Below, piece after piece: positions 24,407-31,513 of a DNA stretch of 64,000 nt; the first letter of the stretch is position 1; every line of letters begins with the position of its first letter. The notes under the pieces are model-generated. The model was not told the DNA's origin and did no database searches. It saw nothing but the letters and a program-made list of their open reading frames with translations. Source of the stretch: Runella rosea (GTDB lineage Bacteria > Bacteroidota > Bacteroidia > Cytophagales > Spirosomataceae). The stretch lies in the NCBI RefSeq assembly GCF_003325355.1, contig NZ_CP030850.1, forward strand, positions 4,891,501-4,955,500. The letters are read 5' to 3'. The translations under genes and the position numbers were made by a program.

Positions 24407-25300
24407 TTAAACGGTTGGCGTTTTTCGGTATTTGAGTTTGTTTCGCTGTTCGGCCTCAATATCCAGAATTTCGGTGCTTTTATACGTAAGCGCTTGCTGA
24501 ATGTGGTGCAAATCGCGGACTAGTTTTTGTAAGCCGGGCACTTCAAGCGAGGCAGCATGGTCGGTACCTTTCCAAGTACGATCTTTGGTGAAATGGCGCT
24601 CAATCCAACGAGCTCCCAGCGTATAAGCGGCAATATCGGCCGCAATGCCAAGGTGATGTCCCGAAAAACCGATTTCCTTTACACGATTGCCGTAAATATC
24701 GTACAGACGATTGATTTCTAATAAACAAATGTCTTTGAAAGGTACGGGGTATCCAGAAGTGCAGTTGTATAGCACAAGACGGGTTTGGGCCTGATTGGTT
24801 TCTTCAAAGAAAGCAACGATTTCTTCAATTTCAAGAAGAGTGGTCATTCCAGATGAAATGTGAATATCGCCCGCGTAGCCATCACGCAGCAATGTTAACA
24901 TTTCATAATTGTTATTGCAAGCCGACGGAACCTTGATAAAATCTGGTTTGAGGCCAATGATTTCGTGGGCAGAAGTCATATCCCAGACCGAGGTAGCGTA
25001 GCCGATACCGATAGACTCGGCGTAGGTTTTGAGGTCGGCGTGTTGTTCCCAGGTCAGTTCCAAAAATTCGCGGTGAGCACCGTAGGTATTTCCGTAGGAG
25101 TTGTAAGGAGTAGGATGCGGTGAATTATATTGCTCTTCTGTTAAAAGTTCGCGTGCATTGCGTTTCTGAAATTTAGCATAATCGGCCCCGCACTCTTTCG
25201 ATAATTTGATTAACTCCTTCGCAATCCCAAAGTCGCCCATGTGGTTACAACCGATTTCGGAAATAACGAGCGGTTTACGATAGTCAAAACTGAATCCCAT
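24407..25300 (-). CDS. neuB: NeuB-family nonulosonic acid synthase lacking the SAF domain
   Basis: 297 aa, ATG. It condenses phosphoenolpyruvate with a six-carbon N-acyl sugar or its phosphate. The TIM-barrel has the family motifs: ISEIGCNHMGDFGIAKELI, GADYAKFQKRNA, KVPSACNNNYEML, HISSGMTTLLEIEEIV, YNCTSGYPVPFKD, GFSGHHLG and ERHFTKDRTWKGTDHAASL. Standard NeuB proteins are about 340-350 aa and end in an antifreeze-like SAF domain that reaches over the partner's active site. Here the protein stops about 40 residues after the barrel (ending KLKYRKTPTV), so that domain is missing. It is the first gene of the operon. Confidence 0.9.
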   Translation of the reverse strand: MGFSFDYRKPLVISEIGCNHMGDFGIAKELIKLSKECGADYAKFQKRNARELLTEEQYNSPHPTPYNSYGNTYGAHREFLELTWEQHADLKTYAESIGIGYATSVWDMTSAHEIIGLKPDFIKVPSACNNNYEMLTLLRDGYAGDIHISSGMTTLLEIEEIVAFFEETNQAQTRLVLYNCTSGYPVPFKDICLLEINRLYDIYGNRVKEIGFSGHHLGIAADIAAYTLGARWIERHFTKDRTWKGTDHAASLEVPGLQKLVRDLHHIQQALTYKSTEILDIEAEQRNKLKYRKTPTV

Positions 25301-25645
25301 GGCTTATGTCGTTACTTGTTAAGTTCTTCTGTTGGACTTGAATTCTTTACAAAGGTAATGGTTGGTTTGTAGTTTTAGTCTTTTGCTGTTTTTCTATGTC
25401 ATTAATTCAACGCTCACGCTTACCTTTGTAGCAAACAAGTCAGAATAACAAGTGAAGGGTGTTGCTTGATACATTAAGAAAGCGAACGATGTGAGAAACT
25501 TTTTATTCTGATTTGAGTTTTAAAATTGTATTTAGAAAGTATTGTAAAACTAACGGCTTCGCTGTTGCGTAAATAGAATAAATTCATCGCTTATTTTCAA
25601 AACGGCAAATTTAATCAGCTTTTTTCTTTTGTCTCTATCAAAAAA
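25301..25645. other. Divergent intergenic region between the glycan operon and hemH
   Basis: 345 bases with no supported gene. Two TAnnTTTG-type boxes point outward: CAAAGGTA at 25350-25357 (minus, for the glycan operon) and TACCTTTG at 25421-25428 (plus, for hemH), but neither has a TTTG at the right distance. TCAGAATAA (25440-25448) is matched by TTATTCTGA (25503-25511), a 9-bp inverted repeat that could fold in a long hemH leader. A short AACGGC/GCTGTT hairpin lies near 25550. No riboswitch class is recognised. Confidence 0.5.
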
Positions 25646-26707
25646 ATGACCTCATCTGTTTCTGAATCAATTCCAGCTACGCAAAAAAAGCTCGGAAAAA
25701 CGGGCGTATTGATTGTTAATTTAGGAACCCCCGACAGCCCATCCACCCCAGATGTACGTAAGTACCTCCGTGAGTTTTTGATGGATGGACGGGTGATTGA
25801 TATTCCTTATCTTCAGCGGTTTATGCTGGTCAATTTGATCATCGCACCTTTTAGAGCTCCCAAATCGGCGAAGGTTTATAAAGAACTATGGTTGCCAGAA
25901 GGCTCTCCTTTGAAAATCTACGGAGAACGGGTAGAAAAATTGTTGCAGGACGAGCTGGGCGATGCCTACGTGGTAAAGTTGGCGATGCGTTATCAGAATC
26001 CTGCCATTGAAGTTGGCTTATTGGAATTTCAGAAAATGGGTTTGACGGATATTATTGTCATTCCTTTCTTCCCCCAATATGCTTCGGCTTCCACTGGCTC
26101 TGTATATGAAGAAGTAATGCGCGTATTGGCAAAATGGCAAGTGATGCCAGAGCTCCGCTTTGTCAATCAATTTGTGAATCACCCCAAATTTATTCAAGGG
26201 TTTGTGCAGAATGCCCAAAAATACATGGCCGAGCATGAATTTGATTATTTTCTATTTAGCTACCACGGTTTGCCCGAGCGTCAGATTACGAAAGGAGATG
26301 TGACTGGCAGTGTGTGCCGATTTGGTGAATGCTGCGGCTCACTTACGGCCATGAATCAGCATTGTTACCGAGCGCAATGCTTTGAAACGACGCGTTTATT
26401 GGTTAAAGCACTCAACATTCCCGAAGGAAAATACATGACGAGTTTTCAGTCGCGTTTGGGCAAAACGCCTTGGGTACAGCCCTATACGGATGATGTAATC
26501 AAAGAATTACCTGGTAAGGGAATCAAAAGCGTATTGGCATTTTCGCCCGCATTTGTGGCCGATTGCCTCGAAACTACCATTGAAGTAGGCGAAGAATACA
26601 AAGAATTGTTTGAAGAATCGGGCGGAAAACATTGGCAACTCGTCGAAAGCCTCAACGATAGCCCGATTTGGATAGAAACGCTGGTGGATTTGGTAAAGAA
26701 TGCCTGA
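25646..26707 (+). CDS. hemH: Ferrochelatase
   Basis: 353 aa, ATG. It inserts ferrous iron into protoporphyrin IX (or coproporphyrin III), the end of heme synthesis, in the cytosol or at the membrane face. Motifs: GVLIVNLGTPDSPSTPDVRK, LREFLMDGRVID, the metal-binding His207 in FSYHGLPERQ and Glu309 in DCLETTIEVG. Between them is a cysteine-rich stretch, CRFGECCGSL...HCYRAQC, with five Cys in about 25 residues. The N-terminus has an extra 18 residues before the first strand. It is transcribed away from the glycan operon with no obvious heme-gene partner. Confidence 0.95.
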   Translation: MTSSVSESIPATQKKLGKTGVLIVNLGTPDSPSTPDVRKYLREFLMDGRVIDIPYLQRFMLVNLIIAPFRAPKSAKVYKELWLPEGSPLKIYGERVEKLLQDELGDAYVVKLAMRYQNPAIEVGLLEFQKMGLTDIIVIPFFPQYASASTGSVYEEVMRVLAKWQVMPELRFVNQFVNHPKFIQGFVQNAQKYMAEHEFDYFLFSYHGLPERQITKGDVTGSVCRFGECCGSLTAMNQHCYRAQCFETTRLLVKALNIPEGKYMTSFQSRLGKTPWVQPYTDDVIKELPGKGIKSVLAFSPAFVADCLETTIEVGEEYKELFEESGGKHWQLVESLNDSPIWIETLVDLVKNA

Positions 26708-26711
26708 GGAA

Positions 26712-27806
26712 TTATTCTTTTATAAATTTTCCAATAACTATTTTATCGGCTATTGTTCTGATAAGATAAATACCTTGCGGTAAATTCCCTACATTAAAAT
26801 CGTGGATGTGTGTCAGATACCGTTCGGGTTCATGATATTCGTCCACGATTTTTCCTTTTACATCAATAAGTTGAAATAAGACCTTAACAGGCTTAGTTGA
26901 GGAATAAGAAACCTTCACGCTGTTTTGTGCGGGAGAAGGAAAAATTTGTAAATATTCTCGCAGTTCAGATTCTATACTTGTAATCAGACCGTTACCCGGA
27001 TATTCAAAAGGCGGAATAATGACTGGGTCATCTCCTTGGTCAATTACCTGTAATGTCACTTCCCGTTGGGTTTCACTGATGCGTACGCCATCACGCCATT
27101 CTTCCACAATAATGGCATACGCGTAGCTGCCTACTTGTACAGGTGCATTCCATGTAAGCTCACCCGTTTGTGAATTGATTTGAAAGACACCTTCGCGGGT
27201 TACTTCATTTGGGTACCGATAATCAGCAATATCTTTGACAGTACAAGTGCCGGGTTGGCTTTGTTTGCTCACTCCTAAACGATAAATTAGGCTATCTCCC
27301 TCTGCATCAACGGCATTTACATTATCTCTAAATACTTGTTTTGAATAAGCCGCTTGGGTTCCTACTACGGTATTCAACACTGGAGTGGTATTTATAATAT
27401 TAGTTGCAAACGTAGTTTGGATATAAAAAGGGGTATTAACGGAATTGAAATTGGCGAGGCCTGAATTGCGATTTTCGATAGACACAGAAACCGTAAATGT
27501 ACCAGGTGCTGCGTAGGTATATTGAGTAATGTAGGTACTTAACGATACTTTTGGGGTTACTTTTACTCTTGACTGACGAGTGGCCGTAAGGGTTTGCTTT
27601 CCTTCTCCTACACAAACAGTAATATTGTTTTGGCCGTCATTGGCCAAACTTCCCGAGACTTCATCACAATAAAGTAGTACCCTGATTTCATACGTCAGCC
27701 CTTGAGTTGTGAGACGTCGGGTGCGGATTTCTCCCCCAAGTAGGTGCGAAGCATACGCCGAGTGAAGTAGGCTGAATAGACAAGTGAAAGTAAAGAGCTT
27801 TTTCAT
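26712..27806 (-). CDS. Secreted protein with type IX secretion C-terminal sorting domain
   Basis: 364 aa, ATG. Signal peptide MKKLFTFTCLFSLLHSAYAS, then SHLLGGEIRTRRL, the opening seen in many gliding/adhesion-type secreted proteins of Bacteroidota. The middle (about 30-270) is beta-rich, with DAEGDSLIYRLG and INSQTGELTWNAPVQVGSYA, which look like cadherin/Ig-type repeats (putative Ig He_PIG). The last about 75 residues, starting LQIFPSPAQNSVKVSY and including NLPQGIYLIRT, are a type A T9SS sorting domain that is cleaved as the protein is anchored to the surface. Cargo role is probably adhesin or cell-surface; no catalytic motif seen. Confidence 0.85.
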   Translation of the reverse strand: MKKLFTFTCLFSLLHSAYASHLLGGEIRTRRLTTQGLTYEIRVLLYCDEVSGSLANDGQNNITVCVGEGKQTLTATRQSRVKVTPKVSLSTYITQYTYAAPGTFTVSVSIENRNSGLANFNSVNTPFYIQTTFATNIINTTPVLNTVVGTQAAYSKQVFRDNVNAVDAEGDSLIYRLGVSKQSQPGTCTVKDIADYRYPNEVTREGVFQINSQTGELTWNAPVQVGSYAYAIIVEEWRDGVRISETQREVTLQVIDQGDDPVIIPPFEYPGNGLITSIESELREYLQIFPSPAQNSVKVSYSSTKPVKVLFQLIDVKGKIVDEYHEPERYLTHIHDFNVGNLPQGIYLIRTIADKIVIGKFIKE

Positions 27807-27875
27807 GGTGCAGTCGAGTAGTATTATTACGTAAACGACTGACCATCAAAAGTTATTATATGATATGATACGGCT

Positions 27876-29363
27876 TTACCCGAGTTTCTTGCCCAATAAC
27901 TGATTGACCACTTTTGGGTCGGCGCTGCCTTTGGATTTTTTCATCACTTCGCCCACAAACAAGCCCATCAATCCTTTTTTGCCTTTTTTGAATTCCTGTA
28001 CTTTGTCGGCCATCGCGGCCAAAACTTCATCGACGATGCCTTCCAAAGCACTGGCGTCACTGTTTTGAAGCCAATTATTTTGTTTGGCTACTTCTAGTGG
28101 ATTTTGCGTTGGATTTTCGAGCAAAATCGGCAAAAGCTTGTGCGAAGCCGTCGTGTGGCTTACTTGATTACTTTCTACCAATTTGATTACTTCTGCTAAT
28201 TGAGCAGGAGAAAGTGGAAATTGGTCGGCAGTCTTGTCGGAATTTTCGTTTAAATACGTTTTGACAGGCCCCAAAACCCAATTGGCGGCCGCTTGGTAAT
28301 TTTCTGCCTTGGCACTCAATTCTTCAAAATACAAAGCTACCTCTTTGGTGTCGGTTAGTGTAGTTGCATGACCCGCCGACAGTCCGTATTTTGTGGTAAA
28401 CTTCTCAAATAATTGACGCGGCAGCGGCGGCATTTCGTCTTGAATTTTGGACATCCATGCGTCCGAAATAAATACTGGGGCCAAGTCGGGTTCGGGAAAA
28501 TAACGGTAATCGTTCATGGTTTCTTTCACCCGCATTCCTGAGGTTTCGCCCGTTTCGGGGTCAAACATGCGCGTTTCCTGCAAAATAGTTTCCCCATTTT
28601 CCACCATTTCCACCTGTCGGCGGAATTCCGTTTCTACGGCCTTCATCACGTTTCGAATGGAGTTCATGTTTTTAACTTCCACCTTCGTTCCCAAGGGCAG
28701 CGTACCCTTCAAACGAACCGAAACGTTGAGGTCGCAACGCAGCGAACCTTCTTCCATATTGCCGTCGCAAATATCAATAAACCGTACCAACTGCCGAACG
28801 GCGGTCAAAAATGCGCCAGCTTCCTCCGCAGAACCAATGCAGGGGTCGGTCACCATCTCGATGAGGGGGGTACCAGCGCGGTTATAATCTAACAAAGTAT
28901 CGGTCAAAGCGCCGTCATGCACTGACTTGCCAGCGTCTTCTTCCAAGTGGATGTGGTGAATTTGCACCGCTTTCTCGACCGTTTTTCCGTGTTTATCTTT
29001 GTACGTCACGGGAATTTGACCGCCGACACAAATCGGGAATTTATCCTGCGAAAGCTGATAACCTTTGGGTAGATCTGGATAAAAATAGTTTTTGCGGTCA
29101 AAAATCGTATTTCTGGTAATGGAACACCCACACGCCAAGCCCATTCTTACAGCGTACTCAACGGCTTTTTTATTCAACTTGGGCAAGGTGCCCGGATGCG
29201 CCAGCGTAATCACGCTGATGTTGGTATTGGGTTCACTGCCAAATTGATTGGCATCAGACGCAAAAATCTTGGTGTTGGTCTGCAATTGGCAATGTACTTC
29301 TAGGCCAATCACAATTTCGTATTTGGCAAGTACTTCGGGCGATAGGGTGAGTGTCTCGGTCAT
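27876..29363 (-). CDS. gatB: Asp-tRNA(Asn)/Glu-tRNA(Gln) amidotransferase subunit B
   Basis: 495 aa, ATG. GatB phosphorylates the misacylated tRNA's side chain and receives ammonia from GatA. Family motifs: EIVIGLEVHCQLQTNTKIF, HPGTLPKLN, FDRKNYFYPDLPKGYQLSQ, HLEEDAGKS, DYNRAGTPLIEMVTDP, EEGSLRCDLNVSVR and the C-terminal YqeY-like tRNA-binding tail ending VMKKSKGSADPKVVNQLL. Length is normal. It is alone here: gatA and gatC are not in the window, as is common in this phylum. It is divergent from the acyl-CoA dehydrogenase gene, with a palindrome in the shared upstream region. Confidence 0.97.
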   Translation of the reverse strand: MTETLTLSPEVLAKYEIVIGLEVHCQLQTNTKIFASDANQFGSEPNTNISVITLAHPGTLPKLNKKAVEYAVRMGLACGCSITRNTIFDRKNYFYPDLPKGYQLSQDKFPICVGGQIPVTYKDKHGKTVEKAVQIHHIHLEEDAGKSVHDGALTDTLLDYNRAGTPLIEMVTDPCIGSAEEAGAFLTAVRQLVRFIDICDGNMEEGSLRCDLNVSVRLKGTLPLGTKVEVKNMNSIRNVMKAVETEFRRQVEMVENGETILQETRMFDPETGETSGMRVKETMNDYRYFPEPDLAPVFISDAWMSKIQDEMPPLPRQLFEKFTTKYGLSAGHATTLTDTKEVALYFEELSAKAENYQAAANWVLGPVKTYLNENSDKTADQFPLSPAQLAEVIKLVESNQVSHTTASHKLLPILLENPTQNPLEVAKQNNWLQNSDASALEGIVDEVLAAMADKVQEFKKGKKGLMGLFVGEVMKKSKGSADPKVVNQLLGKKLG

Positions 29364-29446
29364 ATTTACGCTGATGCCTTTCTACTGGGATAAAAGCATT
29401 CACAAATTTTCTGCAAACATAACTATTCTGCGTATAAAATTTTTCA

Positions 29447-29466
29447 ATAGTATGCTTGCATACTAT
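29447..29466. promoter_or_regulatory. 20-bp palindrome, putative operator at the gatB / acyl-CoA dehydrogenase promoters
   Basis: ATAGTATGC (29447-29455), TT, GCATACTAT (29458-29466): perfect 9-bp arms. It covers the TTG (-33) and lies just ahead of the TAATTTTG (-7, 29479-29486) of the acyl-CoA dehydrogenase promoter. Such compact symmetry is typical of dimeric TetR- or GntR-type repressor sites. No regulator gene is adjacent. Confidence 0.65.
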
Positions 29467-29486
29467 TTTTGTTTCTCCTAATTTTG
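29456..29486 (+). promoter_or_regulatory. Promoter of the acyl-CoA dehydrogenase gene
   Basis: TTG at 29456-29458, 20 bases, TAATTTTG at 29479-29486. An overlapping TATTTTTG sits at 29464-29471. Transcription would start a few bases later, about 30 bases before the ATG at 29523. Confidence 0.6.
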
Positions 29487-29522
29487 TACCTGAGCAGAAC
29501 AATAACAAAATTCCTAAAGACC

Positions 29523-31334
29523 ATGACAGCAGTAGAAAATCGTGCCGGTATTAAAGGAGGAGAATTCCTGATTAAAGACACCGATGCTTCTCAAGTATTT
29601 ATTCCCGAAGAGTTTACCGAAGAGCAATTGATGATTGCTCAATCGTGCCGTGATTTTTTGGCTACTGAAATTTGGCCTCGTGTAGAAGAAATTGACAAAG
29701 CCAAATCGCCCGATTTGATGTCTTCGTTGATGGATAAAGCCGGAGAATTGGGCTTGTTGGGTACGGCGGTTCCAGAAGAATACGGCGGTTTTGGAATGAG
29801 TTTTAATACTTCTATGCTCGTGGCAGAAGCCACGGGTGCTGGCAATTCCTTCTCGGTAGCCCTTTCGGCTCATACAGGTATCGGAACGTTGCCTATTTTA
29901 TACTACGGAAACGAAGATCAAAAATCTCAATACCTGCCCAAACTTGCTTCGGGCGAGTGGAAAGCCGCTTATTGTCTTACTGAGCCTGATTCAGGTTCGG
30001 ATGCCAACTCGGGCAAGACCAAAGCGGTGTTGAGCGAAGATGGCAAAAGTTATATTTTGAATGGGCAAAAAATGTGGATAACCAACGGCGGTTTTGCCGA
30101 TGTGTTCATCGTTTTTGCCAAAATTGACGAAGGCGGAAAAACCGATAAAAACCTGACGGCGTTCATCGTAGAAAAAACCTACGGGGGTATCACCATGAAC
30201 GAGCCCGAGCATAAAATGGGTATTAAAGGCTCCGATACGCGTCAGATTTTCTTCAATGACTGTCATGTCCCGGTTGAAAATATGCTTTCCGATCGCGGTA
30301 ACGGTTTTAAAATTGCCGTAAATATCCTGAACATCGGTCGTATCAAATTGGCCGTGGCGGCGGTAGGCGGAGCGAAGCAGGTTGCTACGCAAGCGATTCA
30401 ATATGCCAACGAGCGCAAACAATTTGGTATTGCAATCAGCACGTTTGGGGCGATTAAGTATAAATTGGCCGAAATGGCCGTGAAGCTGTACGCTTCCGAG
30501 TCGGCTTCTTACCGTGCAGGGCAGAACATTGACGATGCCATCGCTGATTTGAAAGAAAAAGGCCTTTCGGATGCCGAAGCAAAACTGAAAGCCTTGGAGC
30601 AGTTTGCTATTGAGTGTGCCATGATGAAAGTGCATGGCTCAGAAGTACTTGATTATGTGGTAGATGAAGGTGTTCAGGTGTACGGTGGTATGGGCTTTTC
30701 GGCCGATGCACCCATGGACCGCGCGTATCGCGATGCTCGTATCAACCGGATTTTTGAGGGTACCAACGAAATCAACCGTATGTTGACAGTCGATATGTTG
30801 CTCAAACGCGCCATGAAGGGTGAAATCGACTTGATGGGGCCTGCTATGGCGGTGGGTAAAGAAATCATGTCTATTCCTGATTTTAGCGTGAGCGACGATG
30901 AAACCCCGTTTGCCGCAGAAAAGAAAGTCATCAAAAATTTGAAAAAAGCAGCTCTGATGGTTGCGGGTGCGGCGGTGCAGAAATTTATGATGAAGCTTTC
31001 GGATGAGCAGGAAATCCTGATGAACGTGGCCGACATGGCCATCGAAATTTACGCGGCTGAATCAGCGGTTTTACGTACCGAAAAACTCATTGGGATGAAG
31101 GGCGAAGCAGCCTGTGCATTGCAAAAAGATTTAGCAATGTGCTACCTGCACGAAGCGGTGGAGAAAATCAACAGTGCTGGCAAGTCTGCAATCATGGGCT
31201 TTGCCGAAGGCGATGAGTTGCGTGTGATGCTGATGGGCTTGAAGCGGTTCACTAAGATTGAACCCATGAACACTAAAAATGCCCGTCGCCGCATTGCCGA
31301 TGCGATGATTGCCGAAAATAAATATGTATTCTAA
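29523..31334 (+). CDS. Acyl-CoA dehydrogenase family protein with C-terminal extension
   Basis: 603 aa from the ATG at 29523; a longer frame from 29469 begins inside the promoter and is rejected. The first about 410 residues are a complete FAD acyl-CoA dehydrogenase: AVPEEYGGFGMSF, YCLTEPDSGSDANS (FAD/substrate loop), KMWITNGGFADVF, and the catalytic-Glu motif RINRIFEGTNEINR. Residues about 415-603 are a further helical domain, as in the larger VLCAD/ACAD9-like or Bacteroidota ACAD proteins of about 600 aa. It oxidises a fatty acyl-CoA to the 2-enoyl-CoA and passes electrons to ETF. No other beta-oxidation genes adjoin it. Chain-length preference is not readable. Confidence 0.92.
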   Translation: MTAVENRAGIKGGEFLIKDTDASQVFIPEEFTEEQLMIAQSCRDFLATEIWPRVEEIDKAKSPDLMSSLMDKAGELGLLGTAVPEEYGGFGMSFNTSMLVAEATGAGNSFSVALSAHTGIGTLPILYYGNEDQKSQYLPKLASGEWKAAYCLTEPDSGSDANSGKTKAVLSEDGKSYILNGQKMWITNGGFADVFIVFAKIDEGGKTDKNLTAFIVEKTYGGITMNEPEHKMGIKGSDTRQIFFNDCHVPVENMLSDRGNGFKIAVNILNIGRIKLAVAAVGGAKQVATQAIQYANERKQFGIAISTFGAIKYKLAEMAVKLYASESASYRAGQNIDDAIADLKEKGLSDAEAKLKALEQFAIECAMMKVHGSEVLDYVVDEGVQVYGGMGFSADAPMDRAYRDARINRIFEGTNEINRMLTVDMLLKRAMKGEIDLMGPAMAVGKEIMSIPDFSVSDDETPFAAEKKVIKNLKKAALMVAGAAVQKFMMKLSDEQEILMNVADMAIEIYAAESAVLRTEKLIGMKGEAACALQKDLAMCYLHEAVEKINSAGKSAIMGFAEGDELRVMLMGLKRFTKIEPMNTKNARRRIADAMIAENKYVF

Positions 31335-31339
31335 AAATT

Positions 31340-31378
31340 CACCTGTGTCAGAGGGGGCAAAACCGTCCGACACAGGTG
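31340..31378 (+). repeat. Long inverted repeat after the acyl-CoA dehydrogenase gene
   Basis: CACCTGTGTC (31340-31349) and GACACAGGTG (31369-31378) pair perfectly around a 19-base loop. It is only 5 bases after the stop. There is no good T run, so it may be a stabilising 3' hairpin or a REP-like element rather than a strict terminator. Confidence 0.6.
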
Positions 31379-31448
31379 TTATCAATTCATTTGGCGGTCG
31401 CAAATCACGCACTGACAAACTAATAACCGTTTAATAAGTAGATAGTTA

Positions 31449-31486
31449 AGAAAGCCGCTTGCCCTTTGGTAAGCGGCTTTCTGCTT
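31449..31486 (+). terminator. Hairpin upstream of the OmpA gene
   Basis: AGAAAGCCGCTT (31449-31460) pairs with AAGCGGCTTTCT (31471-31482) around ten bases, followed by GCTTT. Best read as the terminator of the acyl-CoA dehydrogenase transcript, 28 bases before the OmpA start; the T tract is weak. Confidence 0.6.
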
Positions 31487-31513
31487 TATAACTTTAGCGT
31501 AAATTCTAATGTC

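Noticed and set aside
25421..25428. Firm hemH promoter
   Set aside because: TACCTTTG fits the -7 but there is no TTTG at 17-21 bases upstream, so it is only listed as a possibility within the intergenic entry.
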